Assembly: GCA_009746045.1 (NCBI GenBank)
Contig: RPFO01000448.1
Span: forward strand, 4,735,891 to 4,778,390
Direction: 5' to 3'
DNA: 42,500 nucleotides
From: Mesostigma viride
Lineage: Eukaryota; Streptophyta; Mesostigmatophyceae; Mesostigmatales; Mesostigmataceae
Below, one piece after another: positions 11,238-22,149 of the stretch (positions within the stretch are counted from its first letter, which is position 1; each line of letters opens with the position of its first letter). Made by a program: the position numbers and the translations under genes. Under the pieces are notes generated by a model. It had not been told where the DNA came from. It worked only from the letters and a program-made list of their open reading frames with translations, and searched no databases.

Positions 11238-13205
11238 GTGATTATTATTATTAATCAACATCACTCCGTTGGGAGTAAATGTAGCACATATCCCTGAGAA
11301 GGGGCATATGGCTTTTCATACATTCTAGGCTACTTCATGCAAGGGTGGGAATGTAAGCTACCCTTGCTCTAGGTGCACCAGGGGCACCTGCACCCGCATG
11401 ATCTTCACACTATGCCCAGCTAAGGGGGAGTATGTCATGGGGGGAAAGATCATCATGGCTATACAAGAGCTAGGGCATGGCTTCACAGCAGGGAGGGGCT
11501 CCCTGCATGGGCACTGCATAATTAAGTAAAGCTAGGCATCATCTGGAGGGTGGCTCATCATAGGCACACATGTACATGACTAAAAAGGCCAGGCCTAAGC
11601 TGGTATAGTGCCTGTAGTAGGCGGGCATGTACAAGGCCACTGTCTAACTATTCTACACTACTGCTGCTGTATTCCCCTAGGCTGGGGCTGGAGTTGCTGG
11701 GGCCGCGGTGGTCGAGGGGGTCGCTTGCCAGGGCTTGTGGCCGACGTAGATGGCCGCCCCCTTCCAGTACACCGGCTGGCCCGCCTTGGTCTGCCGGAGC
11801 TGGAGGTAGGTCGGCCATAGCTCCCGTCGCCGTTGTTGCTGGGCCAGGGTCAAGTCGTCGTCCACGGTGAAGTGAGTCTTCTCGAGCCGCTTGCGGCGTC
11901 TGAGAAACGAAATCTTGTCCGCTGGGCTATCAAAGATGAGAAGAAGCGGAGGCGCCCCTGCCTTACCCCGCGCGCGGGGGAGGCGGTGGGCGGTCAGCTT
12001 GATCTCACCAAGAAGGCCCATGCGTGCAAGGATTTTGCTCTCAAACGCGCGTGCAAGCTTCTCGGAATTCTCACCTTCTTCCATGTCGAAGTTCTTGAGT
12101 ATGGCGTTGAGGCTGCGCTTGGCGAGCTCGGCCTCCTCGCGGAGGTCAAGCGTCTGCCGCTGGAGCTGGGCTGCGACGGCGGAAGGGGTGGAGGTGGTAT
12201 GTTGCCCAGGTCGTGATGGGAGGAGCATCGCCGGCCAGGCCAGCCGGGGCTGGCTTGGCGGCCGCGATGTCCTTCACTGCCTGGGCGGTGAGGCCTGCTG
12301 TGTTCTGCAAGACCTCGATAGCGATTGCATTATCCTTGAGGCGCTGGTCGATGTCGCGGAGCTGGGCGGTGATGGAGTCGGTGGAGGCGGAGGGCGGGGG
12401 GGGGGGGTGGAGGCGAGGAGGGTGGCGGTGGCGGTGGGGATGGTGGGAAGCTCAGCAGCCAGCGTGCCTCCAATTGCCGCCACATCTGCGGCAAGGGGGG
12501 TCACGTGCCGCTAGAAAGCTTCCTTGAGGAGGGTGCGGATGGTGGCTTCGGTGGGGAAGGACGTGGGGGGGGGCGGTGGGGGAGTCCAGATCGCGGTTTC
12601 GGAGCGTCCAACAAGGGAGCAGAGGGCGAAGCGTTGGAGCTTGGGGCGGTTCATGCGGTGAATGATTGGGAGAGCCTCGGCAGGGTCGGCAAGCTGGCCA
12701 TCACCAGGCCAGCGGCCACGGTTGTGGGACGCGAGGTGCAAGCACAGGGCTAGAAGCGAGGCGTGCGTGCCGTAAAACAGGTCTTCCATGAAGTCGAATG
12801 GGCGGCGTTTCCAGTAACCTGCAGGGGCGTTGATGTCAAAGTCGATCGCTTCCCAGTGCGGCTCAGCAGAGTGACTGCGCTTAGGTTCAGGCGATGCAGA
12901 TGGCGAGGCAAGCCCGGGGGGCTGGGGCGCTGGGCGAGCACTAGTGCACGACTAGTGTCACCGTTGCCGTCTGGGCCGGCGGGCGAAGCTGCAGCCGAAG
13001 CTGCAGGCGTATTTTCATTGCCGAGCGCAGCCGCCAGGCTGCGTTGCGTCGAGAGGCGTTTGCTCATCGTATATTGCGTAATAGCTTCGGAAAATTATAT
13101 CAGCATGTGCGTCGATCGTAGAATTAAGACGCATCGATTGTGATATTCACGGCTAAATTCGGTGCTCAAACGTGAAAGTTATGAGCTCCGCCGTCAGCCA
13201 TGGCT
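11238..13205 (-). mobile_element. ORF1-only non-LTR retrotransposon (half-LINE), about 1.97 kb
   Basis: Read on minus: a 5' leader containing ctccgccgtcagccat (also found before the ORF1 copy at 34.5 kb), ORF1 (13067-11677), about 440 bp of 3' UTR, a terminal hairpin-like sequence (tactcccaacggagt) and an A/T tail with TAA repeats (11238-11256). No reverse transcriptase lies between ORF1 and the 3' end. The 3' end matches those of RT-bearing fragments nearby, which suggests mobilisation in trans. The 5' boundary is approximate. Confidence 0.65.
11677..13067 (-). pseudogene. LINE ORF1 (RNA-binding chaperone type), frameshifted
   Basis: The start is at 13067 (MSKRLSTQRSLAAALG). The frame shifts around 12,770-12,790 into MEDLFYGTHASLLALCLHLA and again near 12,500 and 12,230. 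The C-terminal part (12228-11677) is intact and typical of L1-type ORF1: a coiled region, then KLTAHRLPRARGKAGAPP, LLLIFDSPADKISFLRRRK, DDDLTLAQQQRRRELWP. In L1 elements this protein binds element RNA and forms the RNP. Several breaks make it a pseudogene. Confidence 0.7.
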
Positions 13206-13371
13206 ACCTCGTGGCTCGTTGGCTTGTGGCTCGTGGCTCGTGGCTCGTTGGCCATGTGATGCTGTATATAGATAGATGTTGTAGTTAGTTGCTGTTAGAT
13301 AGATGTTGTAGGTAGCTGATGTAGATAGCTTAGACCGGTAGGACTGTTTGCACCCACCCATCCATCCATCG

Positions 13372-13435
13372 GGGACCTGCTCCGTGACTCCCTGGGCAAC
13401 GGAAGCACGAGTCTAATTAATTAATTAATGCATGG
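13372..13435 (+). mobile_element. LINE 3' end, plus orientation
   Basis: ctgctccgtgactccctggg, then caacggaagcacgagtc and an ATTA tail: the terminal hairpin sequence plus tail, facing the minus-strand copy that starts just after it. Confidence 0.5.
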
Positions 13436-13439
13436 CTGA

Positions 13440-14105
13440 TCAATCGATGCATGTGTAAATTAAATTAAATTGAATGGAATTCTTGATAAAATTATTACAT
13501 CACTCCGTGGGGAGATCATGGAGTGCACGTATTCCCTTGCGTGATGGGTGGAGGTGAGCGAAGCCACGAAACCTAACTAACTAAGCTAACTCTAAGCTAA
13601 TCTAGAAAACCCTAACTACTCTACTCAGCTAAAGCGCCCCTTCCTCCTGGGGGGGGGAGGGGGGCTTGCCCACAGGGGCTGGCGTGTGGGGCTGGACAAT
13701 GGTCCGCCACCTCTTCTTCAGTAATAATTTATAGTCGTTATTTTTTTTATTATTATTAATTTATAATTGTCCTGCATAGCAGTCAAAGCAAGTCGAGAGA
13801 GGGGGGGAATGCGGCGTTCAAACTGGGCTGGTACCAAGTCGGCCAGCATTTGCTGCATATTCTGATCAGGCACTCCGCAAAGGTGAAAACCTTTGCGTTC
13901 AGTGCCGGGCCGCGGAGCATTTGCTGCATATGTATATTCTGATCTGCATATGTATAGTTCATGGCAGGTTTACCAAACTTTCTGGTTAATGTCCCTGGGG
14001 GCAGGCGGCCAGGTCAGGATATGCCGCCCTGGCTGGCCAAGCCACTGCCAGCAGGGTTCGGCCAGACCAAGGGCGGTGCATGTCTACCTGACTGGTGCAA
14101 GCAAG
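13440..14105 (-). mobile_element. 5'-truncated LINE fragment (ORF2 C-terminus and 3' UTR)
   Basis: It matches 15.12-15.60 kb in the same order: A/T tail (aaattaaatt), hairpin-type sequence with ccgtggggagatcatgg, a 3' UTR with ccctaactac, and the decayed ORF2 C-terminus (GKPPSPPP region, then the CAACTGGG homologue). A SINE fragment is inserted at 13861-13915. Confidence 0.6.
13845..13931 (-). mobile_element. 55-bp SINE fragment with 16-bp target-site duplication
   Basis: The direct repeat agcatttgctgcatat (13845-13860 and 13916-13931) flanks 55 bp of the SINE tail, minus orientation: ccgcggcccggcactgaacg, the stem-loop, then cctgatcaga. This is a 5'-truncated retroinsertion into the LINE 3' region. 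Confidence 0.85.
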
Positions 14106-14106
14106 A

Positions 14107-14260
14107 TTAAATTAATTAATTAATTAATTAAACTCGTGCTCCCGTTGGGGAGTCACGGAGCACCGAAGTGCTTTATATCCCTGTGTGTGCACAACAGGAA
14201 GAAAAGGCAGAGACCCCCCGTTTCTCCTTCATGCCAAAGGCATGCATGCCACAGCTGCAA
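14107..14260 (-). mobile_element. LINE 3' end with stem-loops and (TTAA)n tail
   Basis: Tail of ATTA units (14107-14131). The terminal inverted repeat GTGCTCC (14136-14142) / GGAGCAC (14157-14163) encloses a smaller CTCCC/GGGAG stem; a second small hairpin AGCAC-cgaa-GTGCT follows. The same block occurs on + at 25.2-25.37 kb. Confidence 0.65.
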
Positions 14261-14329
14261 CCGGACTCGGTAAACGATCCGGCAAGTTCTGTGGGTGCAA
14301 TAAGACCCATGTACGTGAGCATATCAGAA

Positions 14330-14414
14330 TTTGTAGATCGCGTTTTCCGCGTTTTCCGCGGCCCGGCACTGAACGCAAAGGTTTTCACCTTTGCGGAGTG
14401 TCTGATCAGAATAT
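14330..14414 (+). mobile_element. SINE tail copy
   Basis: 85 bp identical by eye to 14724-14808: from tttgtagatcgcg through the stem-loop GCAAAGGT-tttc-ACCTTTGC to gatcagaatat. The tRNA-like head is missing. Confidence 0.75.
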
Positions 14415-14600
14415 ACGCTTGGCTGATTTCGATAGTACCGGCTACGCCCCCTTCTAGAGAAGGTTTCAGCCGTGTTCAGCCCGTCTCACGGTGCGAGACT
14501 GAACAAGTCTCGCGTGCAGACACGTGTGTAGTACTCCTACACACAGATCTCGAGTGATTTATCTAGTACCAAATCCGAAAGGCTTGCATCACTCCCCGGA

Positions 14601-14808
14601 CAGGAGAAATTTTGCGGATGACTGTAGGTGTAAGTTGGCGATGCCATGGTAACCGGAGACGTCCGTCCTATTGTCAGCAAAATTTGGTGCGAGAGGTCCC
14701 CAGTTCGATTCAGGTCGGATTCATTTGTAGATCGCGTTTTCCGCGTTTTCCGCGGCCCGGCACTGAACGCAAAGGTTTTCACCTTTGCGGAGTGTCTGAT
14801 CAGAATAT
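14601..14808 (+). mobile_element. tRNA-derived SINE, full-length copy
   Basis: 208 bp: leader (caggagaaattttgcggatg), tRNA-like head with B-box gttcgattc (14703-14711), then the tail with two CGCGTTTTC units and an 8-bp stem-loop. It matches the minus copy at 7584-7792. Confidence 0.75.
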
Positions 14809-15119
14809 CAGACATCACAAGGAGTGTGGGCAAGTACTCTGATCACAGACACCAGGACGTAGCATGGATGTACAAAGGCTAAGCTAGCTAAGGCGCGATA
14901 TGGCTGCATGGTTGTGTACCGTGCGTTAGCGGGGCACGTGACTAGGTATGGTGGCTCGCGGCTAGGCATGCATACATTAGCTAGGCATGGCTGCCATCTC
15001 ATCACCTAAAATCGGTCCGTCCGGTTACATGAGATCCTGGGAATTTTGGCGCGAACGCGTCGCGTTGAGGACGACGGGACCAGAAAAATTCCACCTCGCA
15101 TGGCTGTCGACCCTATTAA

Positions 15120-16050
15120 AATTAAATTAAATTATAACATGCCCCCGTGGGGAGGTCATGTAGCACATATTCCATGATGGATGGGGTGGAGGAAGCCGCG
15201 TGATCGAACTATCCTAACTCTATCTATAGATAGAGTTAGAAAGTTCTATAGAAAATCCTAACTACACTACTCATCAAAACGCCGCCTCCGCTTGGGGGGA
15301 GGTGGCTTGCCCACAGGGTCGGGCGTGTGCGCCTTGACAATCTTCTTCCACCGCGTCTTGTCCTGCATGGCAGTCCAAAGACGGGAGAGAGAGTGGATGC
15401 GGTGCTCAAACTGGGCTGGGACCACTAGGTCGTCCATCAACATCTGAACGTAGTTGGTGACAGGTTTCCCTACCCTTTTGGGAATGTCCGCGGGGCCAGG
15501 CCAGGTCAGAACTGAATGTGCCGCCCTGGCTGTCCAAGCCGCTGGGGGCCGGCCAGACCAAGGGTGGTGTCGACCTGGCTGGTGCGGGCAAGGTGGCCTA
15601 CAAATGCTATCCTACGCTGCCTAATCTCGTCCGAAACACGAGGCATGCCATGATACAAAGACTCTGATGACGGACGCTCGGAAAAACCTAGCTACGTTAA
15701 GGACCTGCCGGAGCATCCTGTAAACTGTGCCGTCGAGCCGAGCTGCCAGTTTGGGTGGGAGGGTCCACGCCTCGGCGCCATACGTGAGCACCGTGAGGAC
15801 GAGGACCTTGAAGAGCATGCGCTTGCGGTGCCCGTCCAGGCCCTTCGAGCGCCAGTAAGGCGTGAGCGAACGGAGCTTGGCCCAGGCAAGGGCGATGCGG
15901 GTGTCCACATCGTCGGCGGTGTCAGGAAGCCAGCTCCCCAACAGCTTGAAGCGGTCGCGGAACGGGACCTCCGTCCCGTCGAGCAGGCGCGGCAGCGGTG
16001 GTTTACGGGATGCCCCTATCACCATCGCCTCAGTTTTGACACTAATCGAC
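15120..16050 (-). pseudogene. LINE ORF2 C-terminal fragment with complete 3' end
   Basis: On minus: SVKTEAMVIGASRKPPLPRL, FKLLGSWLPDTADDVDTRI, YGAEAWTLPPKL, RMLRQVLNV, the standard region after the RT palm in LINE polyproteins; this frame stops at 15621. After frameshifts the C-terminus resumes (GHLARTSQVDTTLGLAGPQR; SLSRLWTAMQDKTRWKKIV; GKPPPPKRRRF) and ends with TAG at 15267-15269. The 3' UTR, hairpin-type block (ctccccacgggggcatg read on minus) and ATTTA-type tail end near 15120. The 5' side, including the RT catalytic core, is missing. Confidence 0.75.
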
Positions 16051-18443
16051 CCTATGTCCGCCGGAATATCAGTCCAAAGTCAATTATGCATGTTAAGTCG
16101 CTGCGATGGATGCAAACGACGCGTAAACTCTCCTGCTTTGCGATGATGCATGGTAGATACTACTCGCGTATGTTCATGCGTCAAAATAATTCGCAAACTG
16201 AGACGCTGATTTTTTGTGTCGGCCAGATCTGGAATTGGCAGCGAAAATGCATGTTTATTAATTGTGGGGGAAACTTTTTTGTTGGAAGCTCACAATTCCC
16301 AAAAGGTCGAATCCGAATGGGCTTCATGTCTACTTTCACGAGCGCTAATCAGTTTTTCGAGAAACGAATCACATTTTCCAGGCTGTCGCATTACCTGCCG
16401 GCAGGTCAGATTTTGCTGTTTTCAGTGACGTTTACGACCGTCCTTGCTTGATGCGTTTCTTCCTTTTTTTCGGCTCACAGCATGGCGGGGCTTGTTCCAA
16501 CATGCCTGCGGAGGTGTAAGCTGTGTAGCCATGATTTAAAAGTCACATATTGCTCTCGCGCCACCATCTGTTACTGCTCGACACTGCAAGAAACACTGGT
16601 TGCCTGCTCGCAACGCAAGCACACGCACGACAACGGTGCCCTAATCCACATCCAGGCGTGTATTTCCGAGAAAAACTTCAGGCTTTTGTCGCGGCATACC
16701 TTGGGTGTTCCAAGCCGTTCTCCGCTCCCCGAAATAGTCTTATGACTCGCTTTTATAGCATTGTGGGTTCGCGTCCGCCAATGATCTCCACCGGGTGCTG
16801 ATACGAGATGTTCGCGCTGAACCTGGACTGCAAGGTCGCCCGCTACCGGTTAGCTGTACGTATTTAGCAAGCTCTGGATGATATTGTCATGGTTTTGGTG
16901 CAGGAAGGTGCTGTGGGGGGGTCTATCTCACCTCTTTACCTAGCTTTCCTCCTCCTAGCTTGACAGCTAAGTTTGCATCAGGAAGTCATGCTTGTTGACA
17001 AAGCTCGATGGATGTCAACCTTGGGATGTGCTGTGAAGGTGTTAGCATGCTTGTTTGAAGAATTGAATGCGTATGTGTGCAAGCAATCGACGTTGTTTTT
17101 TAAGGGCAGTATAGGTAGCAGCCACGTTCTTATTGAATTGTGTCAGGACGTCTATGTTGCCTTCACTGCACTCTGTCCTAGAGGAGTTTGATGCCACTGT
17201 AGATGACTATGACCAGTGGGGTGGTGAGGATGGGCCGGTGTGCTGGGGTGAGCCTGAAGGGCATCTTGGATCACGTGCCCCTTAGGCAATCATGCCAGGC
17301 TGTGCAGTTTATGGCTTGTGATGTATGGATGCAGCGGGTGAAGCAGGTTGTCGTTGCCGTGGCCTGTGTTATAGTGAACTCTATCATCTTTTAGCTTACC
17401 CAAAGCCCCCCTAGACCTAAACTGCCTCACCTTCTTTGAGGGGTGGCCTTCTTTGAGGAGTGCTATGTCTTCTTGAAAGGTTTGTTGGGGCCCTGGCCTT
17501 TCAGAGTAGGTTGAGGTGGAGAGGGGTGGCACACTGCTACTGAGGTGATGGCAGGGCCATCAATGTGATGCACCTTACGTTGGGATGGGGACCATGCATT
17601 TGTTCTTGTTGCTAGCATGGGCAGGGTGAGCGGCTGGGAGTAAGGTGTAAGTGCTACTTGTGCCACTGTCCGAAAGGGGAGCTCCATGCGGTGGGCAAAC
17701 AGCGTTGCAAGCGTACACTTAACACAAATGTGGTCTGACATGACACGCAGCTGACCTGCCATTTCTCTTGATGCACCAAACCACACTAAAGGCTTGATAT
17801 TATTAGCATTTAGCCGGTAGGAAATGCATGTGCATGCAGTGTCAAAAGCAGAGAGCTAGGGACATTGTTAGCTCATGAGTGTGATTGTAAACAGATGAGT
17901 GTGAGCCTCCCCGTGCCATCCCATGCATTTTACACCTATTTTTGGCAATCCCCCATCACGCCGCAGTTATGCACCACCTATGCAAGGGGGATGAATAGAC
18001 AATTCTTGGTGTGTTGAGGGATGCATGGGATAAGGATAAACATGAAGAGCCATGTAGGCTAAAAAGGACGGGTGATGTCAACAGTGTGTTTGCCCAGATT
18101 TTGATGTCAGGAGGGGCTGAAAGATCAGTGGCCACGATAAACCTAGGTGGATTACATGAGAGATGACACGACCATGAGAGGGTGGTAGATGAGTTCAACT
18201 GAGAAGAGATAGCATTACATGCACAGATTCTTAATGACCTATGGACTGTCCAAGGGTTGGAGTTCAGTGCACGTTGTAAAGACTATGATGAGCATGACGA
18301 TGATGGCAAGGGGGCGGGGGGGCGCAATTAGTTAGGACAGGCACTGTTGCAGAATCATGTTGTACAGCAGCTAGGTGCTGAGCTCAATTGAATGGTAGGC
18401 AGCTAGGTGCTGAGCCCAAGCCGCTGCTGTCCTTGATTGCGCT
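16051..18443. other. No gene recognised
   Basis: Open frames here are short, in poor composition and without motifs. If the endonuclease fragment downstream belongs to a longer element, its RT should lie here, but I see no YxDD box or palm motif on plus. Confidence 0.45.
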
Positions 18444-18946
18444 TTGTATTTCCATGTATCAGAGAGGCACCTGCATGGCAGATATATATTTGCCCTTTAT
18501 GAGCCCTTCTATTCCCCCAACCACCGGCCTGACATCGTGGTGCTGGACTTTGAGGGGGGTGGCCGGCATCTGCTTATTGACGTTTCGGTGGCGCGGCCCT
18601 TGGCTCTTAGCCACGTGGCTGGGGCCTCCCTCACGGCAGGTTACACGGCGGACCGGGCGGAGCGGGCCAAGCTCCTGGCCTACGGCGACGTCGGGCACCA
18701 TCGTGTGGTGCCCTTTGTCCTGGAGGAGTTTGGGGCCATGGGGCCCCTGACCTCCGCCTTCTTCAAGGAGTGTTGCCGGCTCCGGGAGGACCGGCTGGAC
18801 CTGGAGGGCCAGCGGGCCCCATGGTCGGCGCGGACCTGGACGTCATATTGGCGTCAGCGCTTGTGGCGGTGGCGCTGACTCGGGCCATGGCTGACATCAT
18901 GCTCCGCCGTACGCGGGCTGATTTTGCGGTGCAGCAGGGCTATTAG
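18444..18946 (+). pseudogene. Restriction-like endonuclease end of an RLE-type retroelement, frameshifted
   Basis: The frame reads YEPFYSPNHRPDIVVLDFEG, LLIDVSVARPLALSHV, AGYTADRAERAKLLAYGD and VVPFVLEEFGAMGP: the PD...DxxV/K-like arrangement and the following K-x-x-x-Y and E-x-x-G pattern of the C-terminal endonuclease of R2/CRE/Dualen-type non-LTR elements. The frame breaks near 18,810-18,825; the likely true end continues as MVGADLDVILASALVAVALT ... FAVQQGY with TAG at 18944-18946. The family assignment rests on this pattern only. RT motifs were not found upstream, so it is a fragment. Confidence 0.55.
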
Positions 18947-19433
18947 GTTCCTCCCGTTAGGCGTTTCCATTGGTCTTATCGTAGTATAGAGCTTTGACAT
19001 GGCTCTGTATATAGGTTTATAGCTGGGCGTTTGCTTTGGTTTGAGTGATTTCACTCTGCTGTAAGTAATTATTATATTTTTAATATATATTTGGATTAGC
19101 TGCTATAAGACACGCACAGCAAGGGTGCCCAGCAGAGTGGGCCAAGTACTGCAAAGGAGATTGTGTGTGCTGCCGAGCGGGGCCCCTTTAGAAAAGAGAC
19201 TGGTCAGCCGACAGGCACGACTGGTCAGCCAAGCTCCCCTTCTTGAGGCTTGTAGGCACTATGGTGCTTGTTCCGAATGCCAGTAAGTACTGTGGTTGAT
19301 GGTGATTTTGTCCCTTGATGATCGCTTTTTTAGTCTGTGTTGGTTAATGTATCCAGCCCCAGTGGCATGTACATATATGAATCCCATGACAGCCATGACG
19401 ATAATTGAGTGAAGAATGCAAAGTTTTCCAAGA

Positions 19434-19489
19434 CACTATACTTTTCGTCCGAGGGTGGTAAAAAGCATCCGAGGCGTAAATTACGAGGT
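19434..19489 (+). repeat. Left 56-bp terminal inverted repeat
   Basis: Identical to the reverse complement of 31455-31510; begins CACTATAC. Confidence 0.9.
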
Positions 19490-20360
19490 CTTATCTTACT
19501 ACCTAGATCCGAGGCGTGAGATCCAACGCCGTAATCATTACTACGTAGGATGATAGGTAGTAATTTTACTAGCCGTAAGTAAAAGTAACGTTACGACTGC
19601 ACATCTTTGGTAGTACATTACCGACAGAGTAAATTACCGCGACGGGTCTTGGTTGGTAATCTACCACCTGTAGATTAGGTGCCAGTGATCCGATGCTGTA
19701 AGATACGTTTCAGTAAGTTACTTCGGGGATCTTTGCCTGTACACGGCCAGATGGATAATTATATTGTAATGGAGAAGTGGGAGAACGTGCGTGTCTATTA
19801 GCAAATGCAGCGAAATATAAAAATGTAGTTATCAGCCTTTTTCGCCTATTCAGCAGTTGTCGTTGTCGGCCGTTGTCATTAAGCGGCTATAGATTATGTG
19901 TGCTGGGGCCGGTGAAAAGACGCTAGCAAAGTTCGTCTGAATGGCGTCCAATAGAGGGGATTTTATTCTTAGTGGATTGTTGGACGAGGAGAAGGCGAGG
20001 TTGCTGGCGGAGAATGCGAAAGAGCAGAGGGAAGCAGCGGAAGCCGTGCGTGGAAGATGAGGTAACGGGATGGAGTGTGGGCCCTGGCTTCTGGTTATGA
20101 AATGATGGCGGTTGCAGGCCAGCCGTGCTCGCTGGTAATGGGTGCGTGGTGTTGAAATCCAAGTTCTGCGCGTATTCTGTTTTTTGGTCAATGATTGAAG
20201 GGATGTCGCCTTGTTTTATTTTTGTGCATCTGCGTCCCGTCGTGACTGCCTCGTCATGGACGCCCAGGGGTAGAAGTTCGAACGAGGGAATGATTTTTCA
20301 AACGCCTGGATATGTTATGATAGTACGAATAAATGGTAATGGGTAGAGGCGGCCAAAATT

Positions 20361-21051
20361 TTGTTGGAAGTGTGCCAACGCCGCACATACGACTTGAACA
20401 ACCCTAGGTATCTTAGGAAAAGGAAACACGGATACGTCGGAGTGGAGGAAGAGGAAGACGATGACGATGGTGAAGACGGAGAGGTTTACAATGGAGGCCT
20501 TGAGAATGGGGAGACATTGAAGCAGGAGAGCAGGGTAGCGGTGAGTGGCCCGTCATGAATTACATTGTGGTTGCAGTTGTTAGCGAGGCGTGTTGATTGC
20601 TTCTTGCCGCGGGTAATCGCTAGCGTGCATAACCTTCTTTTTTCAACAGGTGTTCTGGTGCATTGACTGCCGCAAAGCAATTAATGGGACTGATTATGTG
20701 CCTATCATGCCGTTTGGGAATCATACATTGCCAACATTTCGTGTTTAGAAGGCGCGCCTTCAGAAGCATATTCAGCACCGCACGAGCCAGGTGCTGAAGG
20801 CGTGCTTGGAGAGGAAGGGGTATAAAGTGCGCATGACCGCATCGAAGAAGAAGAAGCAGCAGGAATCGGGCAAGACCATGATAACCGAGCCAGGATTGGC
20901 TTTCGTGCATGCAGTACATGGTGCGGCGCAGGCAGTGAATGCTGCATCGATTGCAGCGGTGCAGCCTGTGGCCATGGCGGTGCAGGGCGCGGGTCCTGAA
21001 GTGTGGGCGTTGGCGAAGCAGATTCACGATGCTGTCATGGCCACGTTGTGA
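20361..21051 (+). pseudogene. Spliced gene with a zinc-finger-like C2H2 domain, interrupted by TAG
   Basis: One exon (to 20540) reads EVCQRRTYDLNNPRYLRKRK and an acidic stretch, ending phase 0 at gtgagt. The next starts at 20650 after ttttttcaacag: VFWCIDCRKAINGTDYVPI, then, past an in-frame TAG at 20746-20748, KARLQKHIQHRTSQVLKACL, and a lysine-rich then Ala-rich helix to TGA at 21049-21051. C-x2-C with later H-x3-H resembles BED-type fingers, which are common in transposon proteins (inference). An upstream exon near 19940-20045 (MASNRGDFILSGLLDEEKAR) is possible, but its junction does not fit in phase. It lies inside the putative CACTA element. Confidence 0.45.
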
Positions 21052-21130
21052 AGCCAAGGAATGGGTGTTGGTTCCAGTCAGGTGCCTCGCCCGGAGGAAG
21101 CTTTTCTGCTGTAAGCAGAGGTGCGGCATC

Positions 21131-21222
21131 AAGCATTTGCAATCGCCATGAGAGCAGTGGAGATGTCAGCGGCATGAAGCATTTGCAATCGCCATGAGAG
21201 CAGTGGAGATGTCTGCGGCATT
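21131..21222. repeat. 46-bp tandem duplication
   Basis: Two copies beginning aagcatttgcaatcgcc, nearly identical. Confidence 0.85.
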
Positions 21223-22149
21223 GGGAGATCTGCAGACAATTGCAGGAGGACATTGTGCGGTACGCTTGTAGGGTGTATGCTGTGTTGTTCCGCTCGCTAA
21301 TGGACATGTGCCCCTGTAACCTCTTCCAGGCTAGTATCTGCTATCCACCTCTTCAGGCTTGAAAAGTAAATTGCTGTACGGTTCACAATTGGCATGGCTT
21401 GACATGCACGCGTCCTTGACTGTGGTCTGCATGGGTTTGGGGTTTAGCGGTTTACATCAGACTCTGCTGTGTATCTGCTTAATCAGCCGACGTGTCACAT
21501 GGGGACAGCAACGGCGCTGGGATGCAGCCCGGTGTGAATGCGAGTAAGGTACGCGCTGTCATGCATGGCGGATGGGGCGTGGAAGCCACGACCCACGTTT
21601 TTGTGTGTGCACGGGGGGCTAGGGGGCAAGTCGTTGTGTTGCTGCCATCCATATGGCCATGGATATGCGGGAAGCTTTCCCTGTACCCATACTTAATGAT
21701 GCATGGACTGGTTGTGACAGCCAAGGGTTTAGCTGTCGTGGGTTTGCTGAGTGATCATGGCAGTCTGCTAGGCTGGTGCTAGAACAGCCATAGCGCGGTT
21801 ACTGCTATGTCTTGCCCGTGCTAACTGATGCTGCAGCCATGCGTGGAGCGCGAATCGTCCCGTGAGGAGAAGGAGGAGGCGGGGCCGGTGCACCCATGGG
21901 CAGGGCCGGAGAAGAAGGACGCGGAGCACCCAGTGTGGGAGAAGGAGAAGGCGGGGAAGCACTGAAGCTCCACCCCATGTCAGGCCTCTAGTATAGGTGC
22001 CAGTTAACTAAACCCATGCACGTGCAGGTTGTAGCTCAGAATGTATTTAAAATCATATGCCCCTTTTCAGGTATATGTGTAACAGTGACTCCCAACGGAT
22101 ATATGTTCCTAATTTATTAAATTCTTACTGAATAATTGTTGTCTTTATG

